Shown here piece after piece: positions 9,100 through 18,611 of a stretch of DNA of 64,000 nt (positions within the stretch are counted from its first letter, which is position 1; each line of letters starts with the position of its first letter). The notes under the pieces are model-generated. The model did not search any database and was not told where the DNA came from. It saw only the letters and a program-made list of their open reading frames with translations. Location of the stretch: contig NZ_FMZB01000002.1 of NCBI RefSeq assembly GCF_900101385.1, forward strand, positions 248,001 through 312,000, in the 5' to 3' direction. The translations under genes were made by a program, and so were the position numbers. This DNA comes from Terribacillus halophilus (GTDB lineage Bacteria > Bacillota > Bacilli > Bacillales > Amphibacillaceae).

Positions 9100-9579
9100 T
9101 CATTTATGGTAAGGTTCCCCTTTAATAATCCTAAACGCCCGATAAACCTGCTCCACCAACACCAACTTCATCAACTGATGCGGGAATGTCATCTTTGAAA
9201 ACGACAACGCATAATCACTCCGTTGCATAACCTCTTCACTCAATCCCAACGATCCACCAATCACAAACACAATCTTACTCTTCCCATACGTCGCCAAGCT
9301 GTCAATTTTCGACGCGAGTTGTTCGGATGTGATCATTTGGCCTTTTATTTCCAGGGAAATGACGTAGTCGTCGGGACCGATTTTCGACAGGATGCGGTCG
9401 CCTTCTTTTTGTTTGACGATTTGCATGTCGGCTTCGCTTAGGTTCTCTGGGGCTTTTTCGTCGGGTACTTCAATTAGATCGACTTTGGCGTAGGCGCCGA
9501 GGCGTTTGGTGTATTCTTCTATGCCTTGCTTGAGGTATTTCTCCTTTAGTTTACCGACGCTGATGATGGTGATTTTCAT
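9100..9579 (-). CDS. rlmH: 23S rRNA (pseudouridine(1915)-N3)-methyltransferase RlmH
   Basis: Full-length 159-residue SPOUT methyltransferase ([13 protein letters not shown] at the start, [13 protein letters not shown] for the SAM-binding knot, and the C-terminal [13 protein letters not shown]). It methylates pseudouridine 1915 in helix 69 of 23S rRNA on assembled ribosomes. In staphylococci this gene (orfX) is the integration target of SCC elements, which insert at its last codons; here the 3' end reads GAACCTTACCATAAATGA, like the staphylococcal att core. The AT-rich restriction island begins just past this end. Two diverged fragments of the same gene occur at 32028-32087 and 32514-32577. 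Identification is certain. Confidence 0.97.
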   Translation of the reverse strand: MKITIISVGKLKEKYLKQGIEEYTKRLGAYAKVDLIEVPDEKAPENLSEADMQIVKQKEGDRILSKIGPDDYVISLEIKGQMITSEQLASKIDSLATYGKSKIVFVIGGSLGLSEEVMQRSDYALSFSKMTFPHQLMKLVLVEQVYRAFRIIKGEPYHK

Positions 9580-9713
9580 GTTTTTGCCTTCTTTCCGTCC
9601 AATTTGTCTCTATCTGTCATTATATAGCTGATTGACGGAGTTTACACAGTGTTTTATGAAGAATGATGGAGTAGATTTCGTGTATGTTGAAGGATGGTCT
9701 TCCCATTTCAGTA

Positions 9714-9860
9714 TTATTTCTTCCGATAGTTATTCACTTCTCTGCCATATACGACCATGCCTATGACAAATAAGATAGTGGAAAGCCAGGTCACCATGCC
9801 GCTCCATTCTCCATCCAAGAGCGTTACGTTGATAAGGTTACTAATGTGTAGTGTTTTCAT
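9714..9860 (-). CDS. Small single-pass membrane protein, 48 residues
   Basis: An ATG at 9860 with a strong AGGAGGT ribosome binding site opens a 48-codon frame ending at 9714. It starts MKTLHISNLINV, has one hydrophobic segment around residues 22-40 (GMVTWLSTILFVIGMVVYG) and ends with the basic tail NNYRKK. No family recognised. The quality of the start site is the main evidence. It lies upstream of rlmH on the same strand, with about 135 bp between them. Confidence 0.6.
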   Translation of the reverse strand: MKTLHISNLINVTLLDGEWSGMVTWLSTILFVIGMVVYGREVNNYRKK

Positions 9861-9965
9861 ACGGAAATACCTCCTGTATATAACACTTAAAATCAGTGAG
9901 AGTTTTCATCAAATTAGAGTTTCTTTTAATTACGTATACCCTACACATAAGTTCCATCAAAAACA

Positions 9966-10005
9966 GCCCCTCCTGCTCGCACAGAAGGAGCTGCTCTTAT
10001 AAGCT
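9966..10005. repeat. Dispersed hairpin element, copy 1
   Basis: A hairpin AGCCCCTCCTG...CAGAAGGAGCTGCTCT with the loop core CTCGCACAG. Related copies lie at 24170-24210, 32475-32508 and 34871-34905. It sits downstream of the DUF3899 gene, where it can act as its terminator on the minus strand. Confidence 0.6.
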
Positions 10006-10034
10006 TTGTTTTCTTTTCCATAACCCTCCTCTTC

Positions 10035-10403
10035 TTAAAGCATAAATATAATTATCACTGAGGTAAGAATGGAGCTACTTCCTACTATAAAAGTACTTTG
10101 CGTAATACGAGCAGCTAAATTAGCTTTAAAAGCCTTCATATTAGGATCATCTTTTATTTGGCTATCTGCACGTTCTGCAGAGCGCGATTTCCGGACCACA
10201 CGTTCTCCAATTATTTGAAAGCCTTGGATCAATGGAGTTAGGAATCCTGTATGTAGTATGAGTGCTATTGCTGCGATAATGATTAAAATGAGGCCGATTA
10301 AGAATGCGATATTAGATACATCTGCTAGCGAAAATGGAGCAACGAATGTTGCGATGTACCAGCCGAGGATAGTTATGAAGAATAAAGAGACTTTCCACTT
10401 CAT
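10035..10403 (-). CDS. Small membrane protein, DUF3899-like
   Basis: About 122 residues from ATG 10403, which has AAAGGAG 8-9 bases upstream; the longer frame back to 10463 lacks a ribosome site. Two N-terminal membrane segments (LFFITILGWYIATFVAPF and IAFLIGLILIIIAAIALIL), a charged middle region and a final hydrophobic segment. The pattern resembles DUF3899 proteins, often found beside oligopeptide transporter operons in Bacillaceae; it follows oppA here by 72 bp. Role unknown. Confidence 0.7.
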   Translation of the reverse strand: MKWKVSLFFITILGWYIATFVAPFSLADVSNIAFLIGLILIIIAAIALILHTGFLTPLIQGFQIIGERVVRKSRSAERADSQIKDDPNMKAFKANLAARITQSTFIVGSSSILTSVIIIFML

Positions 10404-10475
10404 TTTACGTGCTCCTTTCCTATGTAACGGAAAGCGAAATCTGCCAGAGATCCCGCTTTCCATCAGTTCATTATG

Positions 10476-12077
10476 TTACTCAGATACTTTTTCTGCCCAT
10501 TTCAGGTAAGGATAACGGTTTACCGGATAGACAATGTTTTCGAAGTTTTGTGAAGTCAGGTAGTTGTTTGTATAATGGTAGATTGGGTTGAATGGCAGAT
10601 CTTCCATTAATACTGCTTCCGCTTGGTGCAATAATTCGTAACGTTTGTCTGGGTCTTGTTCGACTTTGGCATCGGCCATCAGCTGGTCGTACTCTTCATT
10701 CACCCAGTTTGTGCGGTTGTTCGGGCTGTCACCTAGGTAGTAATCCAGGATGACAACTGGATCTACCAGTACGCCAATCCAGCCCATACGAGCCATTTGG
10801 AAGTTGCCTTGCTTTGTTGTATCCAGGTATGTTTTCCACTCTTGGTTTTCAAGCTTTACATCGACACCAAGATTGTCTTTGTACATCGCTTGTACTGCTT
10901 CCGCAATTTTCTTGTTGTTTTCTGCTGTGTTATAAGTGATAGATACTTCCGGAAGCTCTGTCCAGCCTTCTTCTTCCATTCCTTCTTCTAGAAGTCGTTT
11001 CGCTTCTGCTGCATTTTCTTCAAAGTATTCGCCGCCAGCTTCACGGAAATCGCCTTCTGGTGTTTCCACACCTGGTGGTACAAATGCATATGCTGGTGTT
11101 TCACCTGATTTGGTCACGTTTTGTGTCAGTGTTTCGCGATCCACTGCAAGCGTGAATGCTCTTCTGATTTTTTCATTCGTGAATGGTTCTTTTTCTACAT
11201 TGAACATGTACATGTACGTACCGAAGTATGGTACTTCGCTATATTCTTCTGATTCCTTCTCTTGCTCAATCACATCAGATGGCAATGTTTGAATTAGATC
11301 CAGCTCTTTTGTTTTGAACATTTGATAGTAAGTTGTTGCATCGTTGACGATCTTGTAGGTTACTTTGTCGAGTTTTACGACACTGTTATCCCAATAGTTT
11401 TCATTCTTCTCAATGACAACTTCACTGTCATGCGCCCATTTTGTCAGCTTGAATGGTCCGTTACTTACATACGTATCTGCTTCTGCAGACCACGCGCTAT
11501 TTTCTTCCACAAGCTCTTGTTTTACAGGATAGAATGTCCACATGGTTAATAGTTCGTCAAAGTAGCCAAGCGGTGCGCCTAGTTCTACTACAAGTGTCTT
11601 ATCATCCTGTGCTGTGATACCAACGTCTTCTACCGCGCCATCACCTTTGTTATAAGCTTCTGCACCTTTGATATAGTACATGTAGAAGGCGAAGGAGCTG
11701 CCTGTGTCCGGATTCAAAACGCGTTTCCAGCCGTACTCGAAGTCTTGTGCTGTTACGTTGCTGCCATCGGACCATTTTGCATCGTCACGAAGCGTGAATG
11801 TATACGTTTTTCCGTCTTCGGAGACGTCTACATTTTCAGCTGCCCCTAGAACTGGATTTCCATTTTCATCTTTTGTATAAAGACCTTCAAATACGTGGTC
11901 TAGAACCCAGCCGGATGTCGTATCTGTTGCAAGTGCTGGATCCAGATCTGGCGGCTCACTCATTGCATTGACTGTGATTTCCTGTGGAATGTCTGCTGCG
12001 CTTCCTCCTGAGCTGCCATTGCTGCAACCTGCAGCAACGATTACAAGTATCAGCATACCTACTAGCCATTTTTTCAT
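10476..12077 (-). CDS. oppA: Oligopeptide ABC transporter, substrate-binding lipoprotein
   Basis: About 533 residues, SBP family 5 (OppA/DppA type). ATG 12077 follows GGGGGAAG; a TTG further upstream would place the ribosome site inside the gene. Signal peptide MKKWLVGMLILVIVAAGC with a lipobox VAAGC, so it is anchored to the outer face of the membrane. Family marks include the SGNYTF-like segments TYVSNGPFKLTKW and IRRAFTLAVDRETL. It captures peptides for the OppBCDF transporter encoded directly upstream. The neighbouring peptidases suggest nutritional uptake of peptides, perhaps D-amino-acid or murein peptides. Confidence 0.95.
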   Translation of the reverse strand: MKKWLVGMLILVIVAAGCSNGSSGGSAADIPQEITVNAMSEPPDLDPALATDTTSGWVLDHVFEGLYTKDENGNPVLGAAENVDVSEDGKTYTFTLRDDAKWSDGSNVTAQDFEYGWKRVLNPDTGSSFAFYMYYIKGAEAYNKGDGAVEDVGITAQDDKTLVVELGAPLGYFDELLTMWTFYPVKQELVEENSAWSAEADTYVSNGPFKLTKWAHDSEVVIEKNENYWDNSVVKLDKVTYKIVNDATTYYQMFKTKELDLIQTLPSDVIEQEKESEEYSEVPYFGTYMYMFNVEKEPFTNEKIRRAFTLAVDRETLTQNVTKSGETPAYAFVPPGVETPEGDFREAGGEYFEENAAEAKRLLEEGMEEEGWTELPEVSITYNTAENNKKIAEAVQAMYKDNLGVDVKLENQEWKTYLDTTKQGNFQMARMGWIGVLVDPVVILDYYLGDSPNNRTNWVNEEYDQLMADAKVEQDPDKRYELLHQAEAVLMEDLPFNPIYHYTNNYLTSQNFENIVYPVNRYPYLKWAEKVSE

Positions 12078-12098
12078 AACATCTTCCCCCTTCAAATT

Positions 12099-13055
12099 TT
12101 ACTTATTGTAAAGATGACACGCAGTCCAGTGCTTCTCTTTCACTTCGCGCCACTCCGGCACTTCCTTGGCACACACATCCATGGCAAATGGACATCGTGT
12201 CCGGAAGCGACAGCCGCTTGGCGGGTCGACTGGACTTGGCGGATCGCCGTCCAACACGATTCTTTCACGTCTTTCAGCTTCGGGATTTGCAATAGGAATA
12301 GCAGATAATAGCGCTTTTGTATAAGGATGAAGCGGATCGCGGAACAGCTCATCGCTGTCGGATAGCTCCATCATTTTCCCTAAGTACATGACACCAATGC
12401 GGTCACTGATGTGCTTGACCATGCCTAAATCATGGGCAATGAATAAGTATGTCAGATCCTCTTGTTCTTTTAGATCTTCCAGCAGATTGATTACCTGTGC
12501 CTGAATTGATACATCCAATGCTGATATCGGTTCATCGGCTACGATGAATTTTGGTTCGACTGCAAGCGCACGGGCAATCCCGATCCGCTGCCGCTGTCCG
12601 CCACTGAATTCATGCGGGTAGCGTTTGGCATGCTCTGGCTGCAGCCCAACTCTTTCTAATAGCTCATACACACGATCTTGCCGGTTTTTGCCTGTCGCTA
12701 ATTTATGCGCATCAATCCCTTCTGCAATAATGTCGCCAACACGCATCCGCGGATTCAACGAGGCGTGCGGATCCTGGAAGATGACTTGAATTTCCCGGTT
12801 TATCTGTCGCTTTTGCTTCTTATTTAATTGACTCAAATCCAGGTCATTGTAGACGATCTTGCCTGAGGTCGGGTCTTCCAAGCCGACTATCGTTTTACCA
12901 AGCGTTGATTTCCCGCTGCCGCTTTCTCCTACCAGACCGAATGTTTCGCCGCGTTTTATTTCGATGGAGATATCATCGACAGATTTAACGGTTTTTTCTT
13001 TGCCGATCGGGAAATATTTCTTCATTTGCTCGATCTGGATGATCGTTTCTGTCAT
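12099..13055 (-). CDS. oppF: Oligopeptide ABC transporter, ATP-binding protein OppF/DppF
   Basis: About 318 residues. ATG 13055 overlaps the stop of the preceding ATPase gene as ATGA and has GGGAGG upstream, which settles the start against a longer frame to 13121. Walker A GESGSGKST, signature FSGGQRQRIGIARAL, Walker B FIVADEPISALD, H-loop AHDLGM, and the C-terminal oligopeptide/nickel domain with spaced cysteines (CRFRTRCPFAMDVC) typical of this subfamily, which may bind an iron-sulfur cluster. It pairs with OppD to power peptide import. Confidence 0.95.
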   Translation of the reverse strand: MTETIIQIEQMKKYFPIGKEKTVKSVDDISIEIKRGETFGLVGESGSGKSTLGKTIVGLEDPTSGKIVYNDLDLSQLNKKQKRQINREIQVIFQDPHASLNPRMRVGDIIAEGIDAHKLATGKNRQDRVYELLERVGLQPEHAKRYPHEFSGGQRQRIGIARALAVEPKFIVADEPISALDVSIQAQVINLLEDLKEQEDLTYLFIAHDLGMVKHISDRIGVMYLGKMMELSDSDELFRDPLHPYTKALLSAIPIANPEAERRERIVLDGDPPSPVDPPSGCRFRTRCPFAMDVCAKEVPEWREVKEKHWTACHLYNK

Positions 13056-14074
13056 GACAACTGCCTCCCTGCTGCAACTAATTCTTTGAGGGCTGGTGAT
13101 CTGGAATCGTTCAGCCAGCATTTCGCTTCATGTCCACTATCGATCGAAAAAGCAGGAGGCATTTCTTCGACACACACGTCCATCGCATATTTACAACGTG
13201 GAGCAAATGGACAGCCCTTTGGTGGAGAAAATAAATCCGGCGGTGCACCTTCGATAGGTACCAGGCGCTTTTTATCTGCCGCATCTATATCTGGAATCGA
13301 CTCCAGCAGACCCCATGTGTATGGGTGCTTTGGATTATGGAATAATTCATTAACCGGAGCTGTTTCGACAATCATGCCGCCGTACATGACAGCAACCCGT
13401 TCCGCTGTCTCTGCAACAACTCCAAGATCGTGGGTAATCAATATAATAGAAGTATCCATTTCGTCTTTTAGATTTTTCATTAAATCCAGTACCTGTGCTT
13501 GGATAGTTACATCCAATGCTGTCGTCGGTTCATCAGCCAGAAGTACCTTTGGATGACAAGCCAGCGCAATAGCAATCATGATCCGCTGGCGCATCCCGCC
13601 GCTGAATTCATGCGGATACTGCTCATAGCGTTCGGCAGGGTTTGAAATGCCGACACGCCGGATCATGTCGATTGCACGTTCCTTCGCTTCCTGCCCTTTT
13701 ATGTTTTGATGGGTCGTAATACTTTCTGCGATTTGTTTGCCGACCTTCATCGTAGGGTTCAAGGAAGTCATCGGATCCTGAAAGACCATACTGATCTTCG
13801 AGCCCTTCACCTTTTGCATATCCCGTTTGGATAGCTTTAAGAGATCCTGCCCTTCTAAAAGCACTTCTCCGTTTTTTATTTTGCCTGGCGGAGTTGGGAT
13901 CAGGCCCATGATGGATTGCACGGTCACACTCTTCCCGCTGCCGCTTTCCCCGACTATGGCTAGGATTTCTCCCTTATCGACATGAAAGGAAACATCCCGT
14001 ACAGCTTGTACTTCTCCTCCATATGTCTTAAAACTCACTTCCAAATTGTTCACTTCCAGTAAGCGTTCCAACAT
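13052..14074 (-). CDS. oppD: Oligopeptide ABC transporter, ATP-binding protein OppD/DppD
   Basis: 340 residues. Walker A GESGSGKSVT, signature FSGGMRQRIMIAIAL, Walker B VLLADEPTTALD, H-loop THDLGV, and the C-terminal cysteine motif CPFAPRCKYAMDVC. ATG 14074 lies right behind AGGAGGTGGG. It forms the heterodimeric motor with OppF; the two genes share four bases, indicating coupled translation. Confidence 0.95.
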   Translation of the reverse strand: MLERLLEVNNLEVSFKTYGGEVQAVRDVSFHVDKGEILAIVGESGSGKSVTVQSIMGLIPTPPGKIKNGEVLLEGQDLLKLSKRDMQKVKGSKISMVFQDPMTSLNPTMKVGKQIAESITTHQNIKGQEAKERAIDMIRRVGISNPAERYEQYPHEFSGGMRQRIMIAIALACHPKVLLADEPTTALDVTIQAQVLDLMKNLKDEMDTSIILITHDLGVVAETAERVAVMYGGMIVETAPVNELFHNPKHPYTWGLLESIPDIDAADKKRLVPIEGAPPDLFSPPKGCPFAPRCKYAMDVCVEEMPPAFSIDSGHEAKCWLNDSRSPALKELVAAGRQLS

Positions 14075-14082
14075 CCCACCTC

Positions 14083-15027
14083 CTATTTAGTTGCTTTCGG
14101 ATCAAGTGCGTCTTGCAGGCCGTCCCCGAATGCGTTAAACGCAAACATGGTGAGGGCAATCATGAAGCCTGGGAAGAAGAGTCGCCACCACTGCCCGCTG
14201 AGAATAACGCCTAAAGAATCGTTCGCCATCGTTCCCCAGCTAGCAAAAGGAGCCTGAACTCCTAATCCGAGAAAGCTTAAGAATGACTCCGCGAAAATGG
14301 CGGATGGTATCGTAAAGGTTAGGTTCACGATGATGATACCCGCTGTATTTGGAATCAAATGCCGCCAAATGATTTTAGGGTGGGAGGTCCCCATCTTTTG
14401 GGCAGCCAGCACATATTCCTGTGACTTCAGCTGGAGTATCTGACCGCGTATAATCCTCGCCATCCCGACCCAGCCGGTAACCGACAGCGCAATGATGATC
14501 GATGTAATACCTGGCTCCATAATCACCATCAGCAGGATGACAATCAGCAGGTAAGGAATACCGTACAGAATTTCAACGATTCGCATTAAGATACTATCAA
14601 TCCGGTCACCGAACTTGCTTCGGCCGGCCATGTAACCAGAGATTCCTCCGATTGTTACCCCGAGGATGATATCGATTGCTGCGGCAATGAGCCCGATGGT
14701 TAAGGAAACCCGGGCGCCATACCACGTTCTCGACCATACATCCCGCCCTAGGTCATCGGTTCCGAACCAATGCTCACTGTTTGGTGCAACATTGGTGTTT
14801 ACCAGATCCTGTTTGGCCGGATCGAATGGAACCATATGCGGACCAGCTATTGCCAGAAATCCAATCACGAGCAGTAAGGTGAACCCAAGCACCGCCATCT
14901 TGTTTTTCAGAACCGAAAGGATTGTTTCCTTCCACACGCTCATGCTCGGGCGCTGGATAGGGTCATGTCCTCTTTTTTCTGGTGATAAGGGGCGAAAAAG
15001 GGAATCATCCACGCGTTTAGCTTCCAT
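14083..15027 (-). CDS. oppC: Oligopeptide ABC transporter permease OppC/DppC
   Basis: About 314 residues from ATG 15027, which follows GGAGGGGAG and starts one base after the oppB stop. An N-terminal OppC_N segment precedes the first membrane helix (MAVLGFTLLLVIGFLAIAG), then a periplasm-facing loop with FGTDDLGRDVWSRTWYGAR and a BPD transmembrane domain with the EAA-type loop around EYVLAAQKMGTSHPKIIWRH. It forms the channel with OppB. Confidence 0.95.
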   Translation of the reverse strand: MEAKRVDDSLFRPLSPEKRGHDPIQRPSMSVWKETILSVLKNKMAVLGFTLLLVIGFLAIAGPHMVPFDPAKQDLVNTNVAPNSEHWFGTDDLGRDVWSRTWYGARVSLTIGLIAAAIDIILGVTIGGISGYMAGRSKFGDRIDSILMRIVEILYGIPYLLIVILLMVIMEPGITSIIIALSVTGWVGMARIIRGQILQLKSQEYVLAAQKMGTSHPKIIWRHLIPNTAGIIIVNLTFTIPSAIFAESFLSFLGLGVQAPFASWGTMANDSLGVILSGQWWRLFFPGFMIALTMFAFNAFGDGLQDALDPKATK

Positions 15028-15028
15028 C

Positions 15029-15955
15029 TTACTCCCCTCCACTCGTTAGTTTTATTCTTGGGTCGATATAGCGGTAAGATAAATCGATGATGAATAATGT
15101 CACGACCAGCAATACACTGAAGAAAATCGTTGTTCCCATGATGACTGGATAGTCCCGGTTGAAGATACTATCTACGAAATAACGTCCGATGCCCGGAATT
15201 GCGAATATTTTCTCAATAACGAATGTTCCGGTAATTAAGGACACAAATAAAGGACCTATGAAAGAAATAACCGGCAGGATAGCATTTCGGATACCGTGCC
15301 TGATGACTAGCTGTGTTTTTGACAGCCCTTTGGCGTCTGCTGTCTTGATATAGTTCTGGTTTGTCACTTCAAGCATGCTGGAACGCATAAATCGTGCGAT
15401 AACAGCAAGCGGCGTAGCAGCTAATGCTAAGGTTGGTAAAATCGAATGCTGCCATGTTCCCCATGAAGCAACAGGCAGCATGCCCCACTCTACCGCAAAA
15501 TACTTGATTAGCAGCGGAGCCAGGATAAAGCTCGGAACAGATATACCGATTATCGCGATGAACATCGATGCGTAATCGAGCACTTTGTTATGATTCAAGG
15601 CTGCTACGATCCCTAACAGCAATCCTAGAGCCAAGGCGATGACCAATGCCTGTAAGCCTAGTAAGGCGGATGCTGGTGCACCATCGGCGATGATGGAATT
15701 TACGGATCTTGTTTCGGATTGAATGGAGAATCCTAAATCAAAAGTCACCAAATCCCTCATATACAGCACATATTGCACCGCTATTGGTTCGTCCAAGTTG
15801 TATTTCGCTCTGATGTTTTGCAATACTTCTTCTGGAAGCACGTCTGCATCTGACGCAAATGGATCACCTGGTATAAACTTCATGATCAAAAATGTCAAAC
15901 TCGCAATGACCCATATTGTCAGCAGCATGATAAGCAGTCGTTTTACAATATACAC
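15029..15955 (-). CDS. oppB: Oligopeptide ABC transporter permease OppB/DppB
   Basis: 308 residues, six predicted membrane helices. Typical OppB opening (LLIMLLTIWVIASLTFLIMKFIPGDPF), EAA-type loop NYIKTADAKGLSKTQLVIRHG, and the C-terminal FFSVLLVVTLFIIDLSYRYIDPRIKL. First permease gene of the transporter, 34 bp after dppA and in the same direction. Confidence 0.95.
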   Translation of the reverse strand: MYIVKRLLIMLLTIWVIASLTFLIMKFIPGDPFASDADVLPEEVLQNIRAKYNLDEPIAVQYVLYMRDLVTFDLGFSIQSETRSVNSIIADGAPASALLGLQALVIALALGLLLGIVAALNHNKVLDYASMFIAIIGISVPSFILAPLLIKYFAVEWGMLPVASWGTWQHSILPTLALAATPLAVIARFMRSSMLEVTNQNYIKTADAKGLSKTQLVIRHGIRNAILPVISFIGPLFVSLITGTFVIEKIFAIPGIGRYFVDSIFNRDYPVIMGTTIFFSVLLVVTLFIIDLSYRYIDPRIKLTSGGE

Positions 15956-15989
15956 GGATTCACCTCCACAATTTTTCTAGCTTGTACAC

Positions 15990-16841
15990 TTACGCATTCA
16001 CACTGCCAAGCACGCCATTTGTCGCTGTCATCGCAATAATCACACAGCCCCACATATGCTTGTAAGCTGTGACAATATCATCACACGTAAAGCGGATGCT
16101 TCGCGGACCAGTCAGTTCCACTGTAGGAAGTGTTGTCGTCATCATGGCCTGCTGCGGTCCTTTAAACTCGATGTTAAAGGTGACAGGTCCTTCTACCGTT
16201 TGCGGCTTAAAGCTCTTGATTTCTTTCACTGCTAGTTCTGCTTTTTCACGGATTTCTTTGCGGGCAACCTCTGGGTGAAGCAGCTCGGCTGCAAACCGGT
16301 CAACAGCCCGTTTTGTCACTGCACCTTTTACATCAGGCAATGTTTCTTGCACCTCTTTTACATACGCATCATCACCGCTGATGAAAATTGCCGGAACGTT
16401 AAAGCCGCCTGCAACTAGTGTGTTCATTTCCGTCTCGCCAACAACTCTGTCATTGACCTTCATTTCATTCACGCAGATACCTGCCAGCGTATGACTAATG
16501 ACTGTACGTTCCGATCCAGCTTCACGTCCGTGATGTCCAACGAACATAATCCCATCGAAGGTGTCATCCAAGCCTTCCAGCTGACACATGACGCGGTTAT
16601 TACCCGACACCAGCCTTGCACGCGGATCAAGCTCTTCTACTAGTATGTTGGACATATTGCCATGCCCATCAGCAACGACAACCTCTTTTGCTCCGCCGTT
16701 AAAGGCTCCTTCTATGGCAGCATTCACATCAGCTGTCATCAGCTTTCTGAAACGCTGGTATTCGGAATTCGTTTTTAACTGCTGATTGGTTGCAACACCT
16801 GATATACCTTCCATATCTGCCGAAATAAATACTTTCATCAT
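15990..16841 (-). CDS. dppA: D-aminopeptidase DppA (peptidase family M55)
   Basis: About 283 residues. The zinc-binding ADMEG motif lies at the very start (Asp8 and Glu10 if the second ATG at 16838 is used, matching the family numbering), followed by VVADGHGNM, FVGHHGREAG and the GETEMN segment. Family M55 enzymes are zinc-dependent, self-compartmentalising peptidases that release N-terminal D-amino acids such as D-Ala from D-Ala-D-Ala. In Bacillus dppA heads a dipeptide transport operon, and the gene sits directly ahead of oppBCDFA here, so the transporter may import cell-wall-derived peptides. Confidence 0.95.
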   Translation of the reverse strand: MMKVFISADMEGISGVATNQQLKTNSEYQRFRKLMTADVNAAIEGAFNGGAKEVVVADGHGNMSNILVEELDPRARLVSGNNRVMCQLEGLDDTFDGIMFVGHHGREAGSERTVISHTLAGICVNEMKVNDRVVGETEMNTLVAGGFNVPAIFISGDDAYVKEVQETLPDVKGAVTKRAVDRFAAELLHPEVARKEIREKAELAVKEIKSFKPQTVEGPVTFNIEFKGPQQAMMTTTLPTVELTGPRSIRFTCDDIVTAYKHMWGCVIIAMTATNGVLGSVNA

Positions 16842-16902
16842 GACCCACCTTTGATTAATAATTATAAATTTTCTAACTAATTAACTTAAAAAAACACACT
16901 GC

Positions 16903-17961
16903 TCAAAAAGGAAACGACGATTGTTCATCGACACTCTTCACAAAGGCTTTTACTAGATCCTTTGTTGCAATCAAATCGCCCACGTCTACAAGTTCGATGC
17001 TGGAATGAGTGTAACGGGAAGGAATCGATAATACGCCTGTCGGAATACCTTTGTTGGCGTACATGACTGCACCGCCGTCTGTCCCAATCCCAGTGAATAC
17101 TTCTAGTTGATAAGGAATGTGATTTTCCTTTGCCAGTTGAACGAGCAGCTTCTTCATCGTGTTTGGCACAATCAAACTAGCATCCATCACTTTAATGCCT
17201 GTCCCTTTTCCTAAGCTAAGGGTCTGATCCATTGTTTGCTCAAACGTATCGCTCACTGCCGTTGTATCGATTGCGATAGCGACGTCGGCATCAATATGTT
17301 CGGAGGCTGTTTTTGCCCCTCGTAATCCGACTTCTTCCTGGACAGTGAACAAGCAAGTGAGCTCGCCTGCGAAATCCTGTTCTATTTCTTCTAAGACTTG
17401 CAGGATCACAGCACACCCTGCCCGATCATCCAGTGACTTGGCACGGATTTTAGGTTTTTCAGAACTTCCGAGAATCTGCAGTTCAGAACCCCAAGTGACA
17501 GGAGTTCCAACCTCTATGCCCATTTCCACTGCTTCTTGATAAGAACTTGCTCCAACATCTATGTATAGCTGACTATGCTTTCTCACCTTTTGCGCATCAT
17601 CAAATTTAGCAAAGTGCGCCGAAAGCGTTCCAATCACCCCATTGATATGCCCTTCCTCGCCTAGCACCTTTACCGGCTGGGCAATGAGATTGCGATCATC
17701 GTTGCCGCCCAGCTTTTCAAAGCGAAGAAATCCATTAGCTTCTATCTTCTTCACAATAAAGCCGACTTCATCCATATGAGCTGTCAACAGAATGACTGGT
17801 CCTGGCTTTGTCCCTTTCTTCTTGGCGATGACATTACCGATAGGATCTATTACCACTTCATCTACTTTATCCTTTAGATAATCTCTTAGAAAATAACTAA
17901 CTTCCTGTTCATAGCCACTTGGGCCGTGCAGACTTGTCAGCTTCTTTACTAATTCAATCAA
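16903..17961 (-). CDS. M42-family aminopeptidase (glutamyl aminopeptidase/endoglucanase family)
   Basis: 352 residues from TTG 17961, which has AAAGGAG about 8 bases upstream. Metal ligands and catalytic residues can be read in order: TAHMDEVG, SLDDRAGC, TVQEEVGLRGA, IAIDTTAV and RYTHSSIE. M42 enzymes are dodecameric cytosolic aminopeptidases with two metals. Its place between an Lrp regulator and dppA/opp implies breakdown of imported peptides. It is sometimes annotated as an endoglucanase, which is not supported by context. Confidence 0.93.
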   Translation of the reverse strand: MIELVKKLTSLHGPSGYEQEVSYFLRDYLKDKVDEVVIDPIGNVIAKKKGTKPGPVILLTAHMDEVGFIVKKIEANGFLRFEKLGGNDDRNLIAQPVKVLGEEGHINGVIGTLSAHFAKFDDAQKVRKHSQLYIDVGASSYQEAVEMGIEVGTPVTWGSELQILGSSEKPKIRAKSLDDRAGCAVILQVLEEIEQDFAGELTCLFTVQEEVGLRGAKTASEHIDADVAIAIDTTAVSDTFEQTMDQTLSLGKGTGIKVMDASLIVPNTMKKLLVQLAKENHIPYQLEVFTGIGTDGGAVMYANKGIPTGVLSIPSRYTHSSIELVDVGDLIATKDLVKAFVKSVDEQSSFPF

Positions 17962-17976
17962 GTGAGCAGCTCCTTT

Positions 17977-18477
17977 CTAGAGATATTCGAACGTATTCTT
18001 GTAGTTTTCTAATTGAATGATCGTATTAATTTCTATAATGCCTTCGATGCCGTCTAGCTTGAGCATACAGTCCTTTATATCCTCCTGGCTCCGGACATTG
18101 ATCTGAATCAGCAGCTGATAGCTACCGCTAGTCATCGTGATATAGCGAACTTCTTTTATCAAGCTGAGTGCTTCCCTTACCTTCGTAATCGTTCCTTGCT
18201 TTGTTTTTATTTGAATAATCGCTCCTGCTTTTAAACCAAGTGCGATTGGATTCACTACGCCTACTACTTCAATGATGTTGTGCTGCACTAAATTTTTGTA
18301 ACGCAGTCTGATTGTTTTCTCCGTCACCTTTAATTCACTTGCTATTTCTGAAAAAGCTAAGCGTCCATCCTTGGACAACATTCGGATAATACCACGGTCT
18401 AACTCATCGATTTGATACTCCACTAATCTTCCTACTTTCGGACTTTTCGCATTTTTATTTTCCCTTTTTTGATACAT
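17977..18477 (-). CDS. Lrp/AsnC-family transcriptional regulator
   Basis: Up to 166 residues. N-terminal winged helix (LDRGIIRMLSKDGRLAFSEIASELKVTEKTIRLRYKNL in outline, about residues 26-65) and a C-terminal RAM ligand domain with the usual beta-alpha-beta pattern. The start is uncertain: ATG 18477 has a weak ribosome site, whereas GTG 18423 lies shortly after AGGAAG and gives the common Lrp length of about 148. First gene of the peptidase/opp unit, divergent from the amidohydrolase gene; probably senses an amino acid and controls one or both directions. Confidence 0.9.
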   Translation of the reverse strand: MYQKRENKNAKSPKVGRLVEYQIDELDRGIIRMLSKDGRLAFSEIASELKVTEKTIRLRYKNLVQHNIIEVVGVVNPIALGLKAGAIIQIKTKQGTITKVREALSLIKEVRYITMTSGSYQLLIQINVRSQEDIKDCMLKLDGIEGIIEINTIIQLENYKNTFEYL

Positions 18478-18611
18478 TATCTTACATAGAAGTACATTTA
18501 CAATATTTATAAATTGATTTAATATCGTAATTAGGAATCAGGTATAGAGGGTATTATAGTAGATTAATTTTCAGAAATCAATGATAATTTGTATTTTTTG
18601 GAGGTTATTAT

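Noticed and set aside
9100-9579. A full SCC element with ccr recombinases
   Set aside because: No large serine recombinase gene is present in the window, and only rlmH-end copies, not a matched att pair, could be found.
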